From NCBI GenBank assembly GCA_944320775.1, contig CALUIV010000017.1, positions 1 through 61,546 of the forward strand: 61,546 bases of DNA, in the 5' to 3' direction. Below the pieces are notes generated by a model. The model saw only the letters and a list, made by a program, of their open reading frames with translations. It made no database searches and was not told where the DNA came from. This document shows positions 27,996 through 36,913 of this stretch, piece by piece. Made by a program: the position numbers and the translations under genes. This DNA comes from an uncultured Paraprevotella sp. (GTDB lineage Bacteria; Bacteroidota; Bacteroidia; Bacteroidales; Bacteroidaceae). The stretch's first letter is position 1. Each line of letters begins with the position of its first letter.

Positions 27996-28559
27996 ATGAT
28001 TACACTTTATCTCGTACGTCACGGAGAAACGAAAGAAAATGTGGCCAATATCCTGCAGGGACACATGCCCGGAGAATTGACCGAACGGGGCATTGAACAG
28101 GCCCGGCAACTCTGCAAAAAGCTGCAATCGGTCCGGTTCGACGCACTGGTCTGCAGCGACCTGAAACGCTGTGTCGATACGGCAGCAATCCTGAACGAAC
28201 CCCACGGACTAACCCCGGAATATACCCCGCTGCTCCGGGAACGGGACTGGGGCGAACATACCGGCCAGAATATTCTGGCCGGACGCATACAGATCGGTCC
28301 GACAGCCGAGGCCTTGGATAAAATGTATGAACGAGCCTCCGTGTTTTTAAAACACATGGCGGAACAACACGACGGCGAAACGGTTCTAGTGGTCAGCCAC
28401 GGCCTTTTCTGCCGGGTGCTGATTGGAGCAGCAACGTGCAAGCTGACGCGCGACGTAGCCCGAATGGACAACGCCGAGGTGCGCATCCTACGCCTGGAAA
28501 CGCCGCTGAAACTGAAACCCGTGTTCGACAAGAAGACAGATGAAGCCTCAGCAAACTAA
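27996..28559 (+). CDS. Histidine phosphatase family protein (phosphoglycerate mutase-like)
   Basis: 187 residues. The LVRHGET motif (Arg8, catalytic His9) and the later VVSHGLFCRV segment define the histidine phosphatase superfamily; CSDLKRCVDTA is the typical phosphate-pocket region. Relatives include cofactor-dependent phosphoglycerate mutase and alpha-ribazole phosphatase CobC. At this short length it is more likely a phosphatase than a mutase. It sits between serB and glycerate kinase, so a phosphoglycerate-related substrate is plausible but unproven. Confidence 0.88.
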   Translation: MITLYLVRHGETKENVANILQGHMPGELTERGIEQARQLCKKLQSVRFDALVCSDLKRCVDTAAILNEPHGLTPEYTPLLRERDWGEHTGQNILAGRIQIGPTAEALDKMYERASVFLKHMAEQHDGETVLVVSHGLFCRVLIGAATCKLTRDVARMDNAEVRILRLETPLKLKPVFDKKTDEASAN

Positions 28560-28594
28560 ACGATAAACGCAAAATGATTTAACACAGAATACTT

Positions 28595-29692
28595 ATGAAA
28601 ATCGTACTGGCCCTGGATTCATTCAAAGGATGTCTTACTTCGACAGAAGTGGAACAGACGCTTGCCGAAGCTCTGGCTGACAAGGGGATTGACACGTTGC
28701 AACTCCCCATGTCGGACGGAGGGGAAGGAATGCTGGATGCATTCATTGCGGCACTGCAAGGTAAACTGATAATAACTACGGTACACGATCCGCTCATGCG
28801 AAAAATCTCGGCCCAATATGGCATCACGGACGATGGAACGGCTGTCATAGAAACGGCCAGCGCCTGCGGACTGACCTTGATGAAAGAATCGGAACGGAAT
28901 CCGTTGAAAGCAACAACATTCGGAGTCGGCGAACTGATTGCCGATGCCATAAAAAACGGATGCCGGAAATTTATCATCGGACTTGGCGGAAGCGGTACAA
29001 GCGATGCCGGCAAAGGGATGCTCCAGGCTCTTGCTGAAAGATTTGCAGCGGGAGGAATCATAGAAAATCTGCCGGAAAGCAAGTTGAAAGAATGTGTATT
29101 CACACTGGCCTGCGATGTGCGCAATCCGCTATGCGGCCCCGAAGGAGCGGCCCATACCTTTGCCCCGCAAAAAGGGGCTACACCGGTAATGGTTGCTGAA
29201 CTGGAAGAAAGAGCCCGCCTGTTTACCGAAGAATCGGCAGGGAAATTAGGACGGGATGCTTCGCAAAAACCGGGAGCAGGAGCCGCAGGCGGACTGGGTT
29301 ATGCCTTCATGCAATACCTGTCGGCCGGCGTCGCATCGGGTGCCGACCTGCTGCTCGATCTGATCGGATTCGACCGTGTGATAAAAGATGCCGACCTGAT
29401 TATTACCGGCGAAGGACATGCCGACAAACAGACACTCATGGGTAAACTTCCGGAACGTATTCTGAAACGGGCACGACAACAGCAATTGCCCGTATGGCTG
29501 ATTGCCGGACAAATTAGTAAGTCACAAACACTCAAAGCAGCAGGTTTTTCACAAGTAGCCAGTCTAACTCCATCCGGAATGGAACTACACGAAGCGCTCC
29601 GGCTGGACACTGCCAAAACAAACATCCGAAACTGGGTGGAACGGACTTTTTCAGACGTTCCACAAGCCGGTTCAGACATTCGTCAGCTCTGA
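28595..29692 (+). CDS. Glycerate kinase (GlxK/GarK family)
   Basis: 365 residues. The start (KIVLALDSFKGCLTSTEVE), PMSDGGEGMLDAF, GLGGSGTSDAGKGML and the ITGEGHADKQTLMGK segment are diagnostic of the GarK-type glycerate kinase. The family phosphorylates D-glycerate with ATP, mostly to 2-phosphoglycerate. It lies 35 nt after the histidine phosphatase in a run with serB, linking glycerate, phosphoglycerate and serine pools. Its last 21 nt overlap the 3' end of the convergent mfd gene (29672-29692). Confidence 0.95.
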   Translation: MKIVLALDSFKGCLTSTEVEQTLAEALADKGIDTLQLPMSDGGEGMLDAFIAALQGKLIITTVHDPLMRKISAQYGITDDGTAVIETASACGLTLMKESERNPLKATTFGVGELIADAIKNGCRKFIIGLGGSGTSDAGKGMLQALAERFAAGGIIENLPESKLKECVFTLACDVRNPLCGPEGAAHTFAPQKGATPVMVAELEERARLFTEESAGKLGRDASQKPGAGAAGGLGYAFMQYLSAGVASGADLLLDLIGFDRVIKDADLIITGEGHADKQTLMGKLPERILKRARQQQLPVWLIAGQISKSQTLKAAGFSQVASLTPSGMELHEALRLDTAKTNIRNWVERTFSDVPQAGSDIRQL

Positions 29693-32600
29693 TATCTGAC
29701 GCAGAATCTCTACAGCCTCCTCTACCCGATGCACGTCGGTAATGCGCATCGAACGGCGCATCTTTTCTTCACGCAACTGACAGCGGTGGGCATAGATGGT
29801 GGCATAGGCAATGCATTGTCCGAAAGCACGGCTCTTATAATAGGCACTGTCGGGGTTCTGCACAAAGAATAGTGTCATGTTGCCTCCCTTCAAGAAGATA
29901 CGCTCCGCACCCAGTTGTTTGCCCAGTCTACGCAGGGCTACAACACGAATCAACTCCTCGGCCTCGGTCGGTATTGGACCGAAACGGTCGGTCATCCGGC
30001 GGCGGAAGGCCTCGATATCCTCGTCTTTTTCCAAACTGTCCAGCTCGCGATAGAGCAACATGCGTTCGCTGCTGCTCGGCACGTATTCGTCGGCAAAGAA
30101 CATCGGCAAATCGCTCTCCAAAGAACACTCGTCGACAAAGACTTCGCCACTCAGGTCCTTACCCTGAGCCAGTTCTGCCGCGTATAGTTCATTAAACTCA
30201 TCATTCTTCAATTCCTTGACCGCTTCGGAAAGAATCTTCTGATAGGTTTCATAACCCAAATCAGCAATGAAACCGCTCTGCTCAGCTCCAAGCAGGTTTC
30301 CGGCTCCGCGGATGTCGAGATCCTGCATGGCTATATGTATGCCCGAACCCAAATCGGAGAATGTCTCTATGGCCTGCAGACGGCGACGCGCCTCCTGTGT
30401 GAGCGATGCCAACGGCGGAGCCAACAGATAACAGAAAGCCTTCTTGTTGCCCCGGCCTACACGGCCACGCATCTGATGCAGGTCGCTCAAGCCAAAATTC
30501 TGTGCCCCATTGATAATAATGGTATTGGCATTCGGGATATCAATACCACTCTCAATAATGGTAGTCGACACCAACACATCATAATCGTAATTTGCAAAAT
30601 CAAGAATAATCTTCTCAAGTTCTTCCGGTGCCATCTGGCCATGTCCGATACAGACACGTGCATCGGGAACATGTTTACGAATCAATGCCTCGATATCGAA
30701 CAGAGTAGAAATGCGGTTGTTTACGATAAACACCTGTCCGTTGCGGCTCATCTCAAAATTGATGGCTTCAGCGATGATGTCTGCACTGAACGTATGTACC
30801 TCGGTCTGAATAGGATAACGATTAGGCGGCGGCGTCTGAATTACACTCAGATCACGGGCGCCCATCAGCGAGAACTGCAGCGTGCGGGGGATCGGCGTAG
30901 CAGTCAGCGTCAAGGTGTCGACGTTGACTTTCATCTGGCGCAACTTTTCCTTGGTGGCCACTCCGAACTTCTGTTCCTCGTCGATAATCAGCAGGCCCAG
31001 GTCCTTGAATTTCACGCTTTTGCCAATCAGTTTATGCGTTCCTATCAATATATTGATACGACCTTCTTCGAGGTCCTTGAGAATCTCACGGGTCTTTTTC
31101 GCACTGCGTGCCCGGCTTAGATATTCCACGCGGACGGGCATATCTTTCAGGCGCTTGCTGAACGTCTGAAAGTGCTGATAAGCCAGTACGGTTGTCGGTA
31201 CCATGACAGCCACCTGCTTATTATCCGTACAGGCCTTGAACGCTGCACGGACGGCCACTTCGGTTTTTCCGAAGCCAACATCACCACAAACCAAACGGTC
31301 CATCGGACGATCACGTTCCATATCGGCCTTGACGTCCTGCGTTGCTTTAAGCTGATCCGGAGTATCTTCATAAAGGAAACTGGCTTCAAGTTCATGTTGC
31401 AGGAAACTATCAGCGCTAAATGCAAAACCTTTTTCTTCACGTCGCTGTGAATAAAGTTTTATCAAATCGCGTGCAATGTCTTTAATCTTCGTTTTCGTAC
31501 GCTCCTTCAGGCGTTCCCAAGCCCCCGTTCCGAGTTTGTTCATCCGAGGCGGCTCGCCATCCTTGCCCTTATATTTGCTGACTTTATGAAGCGAGTGGAT
31601 CGAAACGAAAACCACATCATCATTCTGATAGGTAATCTTGATGACTTCCTGCATCGTATCTCCGTTAGGGATACGGACAAGTCCGCCAAAACGCCCTACG
31701 CCATGATCGACATGGACTACATAATCACCTATTTCAAATTGCTGCAGTTCTTTCAGCGTCAAGGCAATCTTACCGCTTCGCGCCTTATCGCTCCGCAAGT
31801 TGTATTTATGGAAACGGTCAAAAATCTGATGGTCCGTGAAAAGACAGACTTTGAGCTGATGGTCCGTAAAACCGGCATGAAGCGTGCGGTCTACCGGTTC
31901 AAAAACAATACCGGAACCCTGCTCTTCGAATATAGCCTGCAAACGATCCGTCTGTTTCGTAGAATCAGCCAGAATATAAAGACGATAACCTTGCACGCGG
32001 AACTCCGTCAGTGCCTGCGTCAGCAAATCAAAATTCTTATGGAAAATCGGTTGGACTGCCAGATCAAAGCGCAAAGTGGCGTCGGGTGTCGTCGTAGGTC
32101 TGCTCCCGAACTCAACTCGCTTCAAGCCACTGACCCCTTTCAAAAACTGAGTGCCATCCATTAACTGACATTCCCGACGCAATTGCTCATAAAGTTCCTG
32201 CTCTTCCATCTCGCTCTCGGCCTGACGCTCGAGTAAGGCCTGTTGTGCAAAACCATCTTTATGAATTTGCTCAATACTATCACGAACAAACAGCAAATCT
32301 TTAGTCACCAATACGGTATCGACAGGAAGAAAATCGGTAAAAGGAACCTTATTCCCTTTTCCACTCTCTTTCATCTCGGGCACAACAGCTATCTCCTGAC
32401 AACGCTCCTTAGATAACTGATTCTGCACATCAAAGGTACGAATACTATCTACCTCATCACCGAAAAAATCCAAACGATACGGATATTCTGAAGAAAAAGA
32501 GAATACATCGACAATACTTCCCCGTACAGCAAATTGTCCGGGCTCATAAACATAGTCTACACGTTTGAACCCAAACGCGAACAATGTATCTTCAACAAAA

Positions 32601-33076
32601 CGAATATCCACCTGTTCGCCGGTGCGGACTTTCAGAGTCTGTGCCTCCAGAATCTGTTTCGACACGACTTTCTCGGCCAGTGCTTCTGGAAAGGTTACGA
32701 TATAAAGCGGCCGCTCTCCCGAAGCAATCCGGCTCAACACCTCCGTACGCAAAATCTCATTGGCGGCATCGCGCTGGGCAAACTTAATGGCCCGACGGTA
32801 CGAAGACGGAAAATAAAACACTTGATTCTCGCCTAAAATCTGAGTCAGATCGTGATAAAAATAACCGGCCTCCTCCGCATCGTCAAGCAAAAACAAAAAC
32901 GGATGCTGCATCACCTGGGGAGCGGCAACAGGCAAGGCACTGAATAATAACGGGGCTGCCGAAGCACATAAACCACCCAGAAAAAACGTACGCTCAGAAT
33001 CATCTCCCAATTGTGCAGCAAATGCCTTCAACTGGGGATGGACGGCATACAACGATTGTAGTTCCTGTATTTCCAT
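29672..33076 (-). CDS. mfd: Transcription-repair coupling factor Mfd
   Basis: 1134 residues. Mfd pushes RNA polymerase off DNA lesions and recruits UvrA. The UvrB-like N-terminus (FLLDDAEEAGYFYHDL, RGSIVDVFSF), the RNA-polymerase-interaction region with DYVVHVDHGVGRFGG, the RecG-like motor with GDVGFGKTEVA (Walker A, about residue 603), IDEEQKFGV (about 700), TATPIPRTLQ and MRGRVGRGN, and the C-terminal TRCF domain are all present in order. Slightly shorter than E. coli Mfd, as usual in Bacteroidetes. A -7 element TATTTTTG (33100-33093) lies 16 nt upstream on the minus strand. Confidence 0.97.
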   Translation of the reverse strand: MEIQELQSLYAVHPQLKAFAAQLGDDSERTFFLGGLCASAAPLLFSALPVAAPQVMQHPFLFLLDDAEEAGYFYHDLTQILGENQVFYFPSSYRRAIKFAQRDAANEILRTEVLSRIASGERPLYIVTFPEALAEKVVSKQILEAQTLKVRTGEQVDIRFVEDTLFAFGFKRVDYVYEPGQFAVRGSIVDVFSFSSEYPYRLDFFGDEVDSIRTFDVQNQLSKERCQEIAVVPEMKESGKGNKVPFTDFLPVDTVLVTKDLLFVRDSIEQIHKDGFAQQALLERQAESEMEEQELYEQLRRECQLMDGTQFLKGVSGLKRVEFGSRPTTTPDATLRFDLAVQPIFHKNFDLLTQALTEFRVQGYRLYILADSTKQTDRLQAIFEEQGSGIVFEPVDRTLHAGFTDHQLKVCLFTDHQIFDRFHKYNLRSDKARSGKIALTLKELQQFEIGDYVVHVDHGVGRFGGLVRIPNGDTMQEVIKITYQNDDVVFVSIHSLHKVSKYKGKDGEPPRMNKLGTGAWERLKERTKTKIKDIARDLIKLYSQRREEKGFAFSADSFLQHELEASFLYEDTPDQLKATQDVKADMERDRPMDRLVCGDVGFGKTEVAVRAAFKACTDNKQVAVMVPTTVLAYQHFQTFSKRLKDMPVRVEYLSRARSAKKTREILKDLEEGRINILIGTHKLIGKSVKFKDLGLLIIDEEQKFGVATKEKLRQMKVNVDTLTLTATPIPRTLQFSLMGARDLSVIQTPPPNRYPIQTEVHTFSADIIAEAINFEMSRNGQVFIVNNRISTLFDIEALIRKHVPDARVCIGHGQMAPEELEKIILDFANYDYDVLVSTTIIESGIDIPNANTIIINGAQNFGLSDLHQMRGRVGRGNKKAFCYLLAPPLASLTQEARRRLQAIETFSDLGSGIHIAMQDLDIRGAGNLLGAEQSGFIADLGYETYQKILSEAVKELKNDEFNELYAAELAQGKDLSGEVFVDECSLESDLPMFFADEYVPSSSERMLLYRELDSLEKDEDIEAFRRRMTDRFGPIPTEAEELIRVVALRRLGKQLGAERIFLKGGNMTLFFVQNPDSAYYKSRAFGQCIAYATIYAHRCQLREEKMRRSMRITDVHRVEEAVEILRQISELTNV

Positions 33077-33092
33077 AACTTAAAAAGACACG

Positions 33093-33100
33093 CAAAAATA
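33093..33100 (-). promoter_or_regulatory. -7 promoter element of mfd
   Basis: TATTTTTG on the minus strand, 16 nt before the mfd ATG; the upstream -33 region is only T-rich. Confidence 0.45.
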
Positions 33101-33174
33101 CAAAGAAACATAGAAAAAATGCGGTTAAAACCATAATTTATTTATTCAACAACAGCCATTTCATTTATTCTTCC

Positions 33175-33182
33175 TATATTTG
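33175..33182 (+). promoter_or_regulatory. -7 promoter element of the DPM1-like glycosyltransferase gene
   Basis: TATATTTG at 33175-33182, giving a leader of roughly 60 nt before the ATG at 33250. No clear -33 TTTG is seen at the right distance. Confidence 0.45.
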
Positions 33183-33249
33183 TCCTGTAATAGGACTGCA
33201 ATCAGCACCTATACCCTTTAATAAAAAACAAAGCAACAAGAAAACGATT

Positions 33250-33990
33250 ATGCAATCAGACAGCATCGTAATTATTCCTACCTATAACGAAAAGGAAAAT
33301 ATTGAAAACATTATCCGCGCCGTTTTCGGCCTGGAACAGGCCTTTAATATTCTGATTATTGACGATGGTTCGCCCGACGGTACAGCTGATATCGTGAAGG
33401 GCCTGATGGCCAGCGAATTCAAGAACCGTCTGTTCTTGATTCAGCGCCAGGGCAAGTTGGGTCTGGGCACAGCCTACATAGCCGGTTTCAAATGGGCCAT
33501 CGAACAGAAATACGATTATATATTCGAAATGGACGCTGACTTCAGTCACAATCCGAACGATTTGCCACGCTTGTATAATGCCTGTGCCAAGGAAGGTTAT
33601 GACATGTCTATCGGTTCGCGTTATATTTCCGGCGTAAACGTAGTGAACTGGCCTATGGGACGCGTGCTGATGTCATACTACGCATCCAAATATGTTCAAT
33701 GCGTCACGGGATTAGGCATCCACGATACGACCGCGGGTTTTGTATGTTATCGCCGGCACGTATTGGAAACTCTGGAACTCGATAAAGTGCGTTTCAAAGG
33801 CTATGCCTTCCAGATTGAAATGAAATTCACGGTGAAACAATGCGGCTTCAAGATTAAGGAAGTACCTGTGATCTTCATTAATCGCGAATTAGGCACCAGC
33901 AAGATGAACAGCAGCATTTTCGGCGAAGCAGTGTTTGGCGTAATGCGCCTGCGTTGGGACGGCTGGTTCCGTAAATATCCCAAGAAATAA
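33250..33990 (+). CDS. Polyprenol monophosphomannose synthase (DPM1-like GT2)
   Basis: 246 residues, a soluble single-domain GT2 enzyme with no C-terminal membrane helices. Motifs: VIIPTYNEKENI, IIDDGSPDGTAD, EMDADFSHNP (the DxD metal site) and a GSRYISG loop. The family transfers mannose or a related sugar from GDP to polyprenyl phosphate, making a lipid-linked donor for extracytoplasmic glycosylation. Bacteroidales O-glycosylate many periplasmic proteins, which would be a consistent use, though this is inference. It is monocistronic with its own -7 element, and repeat copy 2 lies 23 nt after the stop. Confidence 0.92.
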   Translation: MQSDSIVIIPTYNEKENIENIIRAVFGLEQAFNILIIDDGSPDGTADIVKGLMASEFKNRLFLIQRQGKLGLGTAYIAGFKWAIEQKYDYIFEMDADFSHNPNDLPRLYNACAKEGYDMSIGSRYISGVNVVNWPMGRVLMSYYASKYVQCVTGLGIHDTTAGFVCYRRHVLETLELDKVRFKGYAFQIEMKFTVKQCGFKIKEVPVIFINRELGTSKMNSSIFGEAVFGVMRLRWDGWFRKYPKK

Positions 33991-34013
33991 TATCAGACAG
34001 ATTACTTTCTTTC

Positions 34014-34186
34014 AGGGGGTGTCAAAAGGAAAATGATTCCTTTCCTGAAATTACGGATAGCAAACGATAAAAGGTCGTATCAGGCTCTGTATTGGAGATG
34101 ATACGACCTTTAATTTAGTCTTACAAGACACTCCATTTTCAAATTTTAAGTTCATCTTTTCAATGATTGGGTTCTGACACATCTTT
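34014..34186 (+). repeat. MITE-like intergenic repeat, copy 2
   Basis: 173 bp homologous to copy 1 along its whole length. The left end is AGGGGGTGTCAAAAGGAAAAT and the right end TTCTGACACATCTTTTT. The central stem pairs AAAGGTCGTATCA (34070-34082) with TGATACGACCTTT (34099-34111), with an inner CTC/GAG stem. A shared right module (TTTAGTCTT, TTTCAAATT, TAAGTTC) follows. It starts 23 nt after the glycosyltransferase stop and occupies most of the 311-nt gap. In-frame translation gives no protein. Confidence 0.72.
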
Positions 34187-34301
34187 TTGATGGTTTAACG
34201 AACGTCCGACAACGGAAAAATCAGGAAAAAAAAGCGCATAACCATCTCTGGCTATACGCTCCTGACTAAAACATAAATATCCGTTTCTCTACATCAGAAA
34301 A

Positions 34302-34661
34302 TTAACGGCCTCTATTTGGTTTCTGAGGACGCTGGCGTTGGTTCATTTCCTTGAACTTAGTAGCCTGATCCTGCGTCAAAACAGCCTCGATATCCTTATT
34401 CATCTTTTCACGGGCTGTTTTCATTTCGTCACTGTTCCGTTGCAACTCAGACGTTTCTTTATAAAATTTTTCTACTATTGAACTGATGCTCTTCACCTGA
34501 TCTGCTGAAAGTTCCAACGTTTTCGTCAAATGCTGGACTTGGCGTTCTACCTTTTGCTCTGTGGTCAATGGTTTGCGTTCACGTCTTTTTCCTTCTACCT
34601 GTGCATTGATCTATTGAAACGTCATCATGGCCAATGCTGCCATCAAAAATAATTTTTTCAT
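34302..34661 (-). pseudogene. Spy/DUF4890-like small periplasmic protein interrupted by an amber codon
   Basis: From the ATG at 34661 the frame reads MKKLFLMAALAMMTFQ, then TAG at 34613-34611, then INAQVEGKRRERKPL and on without a break to 34302 (119 codons in total plus stop). The first 20 residues are plainly a signal peptide with cleavage after NAQ, so the stop falls inside the signal sequence. The mature part is helical and charged (LTTEQKVERQVQHLTKTLELSADQ, split by chain), ending in a basic RPQKPNRGR tail, like the DUF4890/Spy-CpxP type of periplasmic chaperone-like proteins. One base change explains the loss. Restart at the Met at 34568 would give a cytosolic 88-residue fragment. Confidence 0.75.
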
Positions 34662-34792
34662 CTTCTCTTTTTTAGTAAATAATATTAGTTTTGCTCACTG
34701 TCATTATGATTGTCTTCAGGAAAATTGATTTAATGATAAAACATCTTTTAAATCCATTTAATAGAGTTCTACATTAGGAAAATCAGATGGCA

Positions 34793-34823
34793 TTGTTTCT
34801 TTACATATTCTTCATTAACTTTG
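34793..34823 (+). promoter_or_regulatory. Promoter of the nitroreductase gene
   Basis: TTG at 34793-34795, a 20-nt spacer, and TAACTTTG at 34816-34823, 22 nt before the ATG at 34846. Good Bacteroidetes promoter. Confidence 0.65.
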
Positions 34824-34845
34824 TCATGGTATAAAAACAACAGCT

Positions 34846-35370
34846 ATGAACAACGAAACATTAAAGAACATCAAGGAGAGAAGAAGCATACGTGCCTTCA
34901 AGAAAGAGCAGATTCCGGACGAAGCATTAAAAGCTGTTCTCGAAGCTGGAACCTATGCTCCAACTTCACGCGGAATGCAAGCTCCGATTATTGTTGCCGT
35001 GCAAAACGAGCAGTTAAAAGAAAAACTGGCAAACCTGAATGCACAAATTATGGGAGCCACTTCAAATCCATATTATGACGCACCAACCTATATTCTTGTC
35101 ATGGCTCCAGAAGATGCCCGGTATCCGGTTCACGACTGCAGTTGTGTTCTTGAAAATATGATGATTGCCGCACAATCACTCGGAATTGGTACTTGCTGGA
35201 TTCACCGTGAAAAAGAAATGTTCGAGTGTGAAGAAGGAAAACAATTACTTCAGGAAATGGGACTCCAGAAAAATATGATCGGGGTTGGCGCCCTGGCCAT
35301 CGGTTATCCGGAAGGAACTCCCTCACCGGCAAAACCACGTAAACCGGATTATTTCAAAATAATCAAATAA
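34846..35370 (+). CDS. Nitroreductase family FMN-dependent oxidoreductase
   Basis: 174 residues. Typical nitroreductase-fold start with the FMN phosphate-binding RRSIRAFKKEQIPDE segment, GTYAPTSRGMQ, and the C-terminal GALAIGYPEGTPSPAKPRK segment. Such enzymes reduce nitro compounds, quinones or related substrates with NAD(P)H, and some activate metronidazole. Monocistronic, with a good promoter upstream and a terminator 29 nt downstream. The substrate is unknown. Confidence 0.92.
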   Translation: MNNETLKNIKERRSIRAFKKEQIPDEALKAVLEAGTYAPTSRGMQAPIIVAVQNEQLKEKLANLNAQIMGATSNPYYDAPTYILVMAPEDARYPVHDCSCVLENMMIAAQSLGIGTCWIHREKEMFECEEGKQLLQEMGLQKNMIGVGALAIGYPEGTPSPAKPRKPDYFKIIK

Positions 35371-35399
35371 CAGATTGCCTTACAAGAAGATATATAGAA

Positions 35400-35437
35400 A
35401 GAATAATCGGAGAAAATTCTCCGATTATTCTTTTTTA
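35400..35437 (+). terminator. Intrinsic terminator of the nitroreductase gene
   Basis: AGAATAATCGGAGA (35400-35413) pairs with TCTCCGATTATTCT (35418-35431) over 14 bp, with a 4-nt loop, followed by a T tract. Confidence 0.85.
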
Positions 35438-35523
35438 TTAACGCAATAGTTTTTGTCTGAAAACAGATTTAATATATCTTGTTGCCGAAAATCATTAAGT
35501 CTAACCTTAAAAATCACAGAAAC

Positions 35524-36198
35524 ATGAAAAAGTATTTAGCAGAAATGATTGGAACAATGGTTCTGGTTTTAATGGGATGTGGCAGTGCTGTATTTTCCGG
35601 TAGTGTAGCCGGAACTGTAGGTGCAGGAGTTGGTACAATCGGTGTAGCCCTGGCTTTTGGTCTTTCTGTCGTAGCAATGGCCTACACAATTGGCAGCATT
35701 TCTGGTTGTCATATTAACCCCGCCATCACTTTAGGGGTGGCATTGTCCGGACGAATGCCGGCAAAAGAAGCAGTAACGTACATGGTTTTCCAGATAATTG
35801 GAGCCTTTATCGGCTCAGCCCTACTTTATCTGCTTGTTTCGACAGGAGCCAATGCAGGTCCTACCCTGACGGGAGCCAATACGTTTGATGACGGAGAAAT
35901 GCTTCAGGCTTTTCTCGCCGAGATGGTCTTTACATTTATCTTTGTATTAGTAGTTCTGGGTTCTACCGACGAAAAACTCGGAGCCGGACAATTTGCCGGC
36001 TTGGTCATCGGCCTTACATTGGCCTTGATTCATATCGTCTGTATTCCCATTACTGGGACTTCCGTCAATCCGGCAAGAAGTATTGCTCCAGCAATATTCG
36101 AAGGAGGAATCGCCCTTTCACAATTATGGTTGTTTATCGTCGCTCCATTCGTCGGTGCTGCATTATCTGCCCTGACCTGGAAGGTATTAAAGAATTAA
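35524..36198 (+). CDS. aqpZ: Aquaporin Z-type water channel
   Basis: 224 residues from the ATG at 35524; the longer upstream frame adds a basic, non-membrane extension and is rejected. Six transmembrane helices and both NPA boxes are present (HINPAITLG, Asn65; SVNPARSIAP, Asn182). His170 and Arg185 occupy the positions of the narrow water-selective filter, which supports a water channel rather than a glycerol facilitator. Located in the inner membrane. Monocistronic, with a terminator at 36257-36299. Confidence 0.95.
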   Translation: MKKYLAEMIGTMVLVLMGCGSAVFSGSVAGTVGAGVGTIGVALAFGLSVVAMAYTIGSISGCHINPAITLGVALSGRMPAKEAVTYMVFQIIGAFIGSALLYLLVSTGANAGPTLTGANTFDDGEMLQAFLAEMVFTFIFVLVVLGSTDEKLGAGQFAGLVIGLTLALIHIVCIPITGTSVNPARSIAPAIFEGGIALSQLWLFIVAPFVGAALSALTWKVLKN

Positions 36199-36256
36199 CC
36201 GGTACCTGAATCCATAAGAAAATCCCGGCACGCACCATGCCGGCAATAATATAACA

Positions 36257-36299
36257 CTGCATCACAAAAGTTAAAAGAAACCTTGTGATGCAGTTTTTT
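36257..36299 (+). terminator. Intrinsic terminator of the aquaporin gene
   Basis: CTGCATCACAA (36257-36267) pairs with TTGTGATGCAG (36283-36293), followed by six T. A smaller CCGGCA/TGCCGG hairpin lies just before it at 36225-36243. Confidence 0.85.
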
Positions 36300-36311
36300 A
36301 AAAAGCAGAAC

Positions 36312-36878
36312 TCAAATCAAATGATGTTCTGCAAAATATTTCCACAATGGAGCAGCCATCAATGCCTGTCTGATTTCATTACCGGTCAGCAGTTCTTTCA
36401 CCTCTTCAGGGCTCAACAAATGAACCGTTATATCTTCCGTCTGTTCCAAATGTTGCCCCGATATTTGTTCAACCCCTTCGGCAACAAAACAATGGCAAAG
36501 ATTGTTCATCGTACTGGTATTTCCGGAAACAGTCATATAAGGATACCAGGTACCGCCACCATAACCAGTTTCTTCGTACAATTCCCTTTTTGCGGCTTCC
36601 AGAGGATCTTCATCCGGTTCACACACACCGGCACACAATTCGTAACCGGTCCATTGCAAACCATGACGATACTGACGTTCCATCAGGAAATGCCCGTCGG
36701 CGGTCAGAGCAATCACATTAACCCAATCCGGATACTCCAAAACATAATATTCATCATTGATGACTCCATTCGGCAAACGTACCATATCCTTACGTGCCGT
36801 GAGCCAGGGGCGACGAATCAGATACTCACTTTTGAGAATATCCCATTTCCGATCATCATGCTTCATTTCTTTCATCAT
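36312..36878 (-). CDS. NUDIX hydrolase (ADP-ribose pyrophosphatase-like)
   Basis: 188 residues from the ATG at 36878; ATGs at 36875 and 36866 are alternatives. The frame continues upstream into the Mpv17-like gene, but a minus-strand -7 element (TACTTTTG, 36907-36900) lies 21 nt before 36878 and supports the short form. The NUDIX box fits the GX5EX7REUXEEXGU pattern exactly (GVCEPDEDPL to REL to EETGY, about residues 103-125). Enzymes of this type hydrolyse nucleoside diphosphates linked to another moiety, for example ADP-ribose. It lies 35 nt after the Mpv17-like gene. Confidence 0.92.
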   Translation of the reverse strand: MMKEMKHDDRKWDILKSEYLIRRPWLTARKDMVRLPNGVINDEYYVLEYPDWVNVIALTADGHFLMERQYRHGLQWTGYELCAGVCEPDEDPLEAAKRELYEETGYGGGTWYPYMTVSGNTSTMNNLCHCFVAEGVEQISGQHLEQTEDITVHLLSPEEVKELLTGNEIRQALMAAPLWKYFAEHHLI

Positions 36879-36899
36879 TGAATCTGTCCAAAAACGACA

Positions 36900-36907
36900 C
36901 AAAAGTA
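36900..36907 (-). promoter_or_regulatory. -7 promoter element of the NUDIX gene
   Basis: TACTTTTG on the minus strand in the 35-nt gap between the Mpv17-like stop and the NUDIX start. It decides the NUDIX start at 36878. Confidence 0.5.
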
Positions 36908-36913
36908 ATAAAT

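Noticed and set aside
34611-34613. TAG as pyrrolysine or programmed readthrough
   Set aside because: The codon is in a signal peptide and no context for recoding is seen; a simple point mutation is more economical.
36285-36881. 198-codon open frame on the plus strand after the aquaporin
   Set aside because: Overlaps the aquaporin terminator and is antisense to the NUDIX gene, whose NUDIX box is intact.
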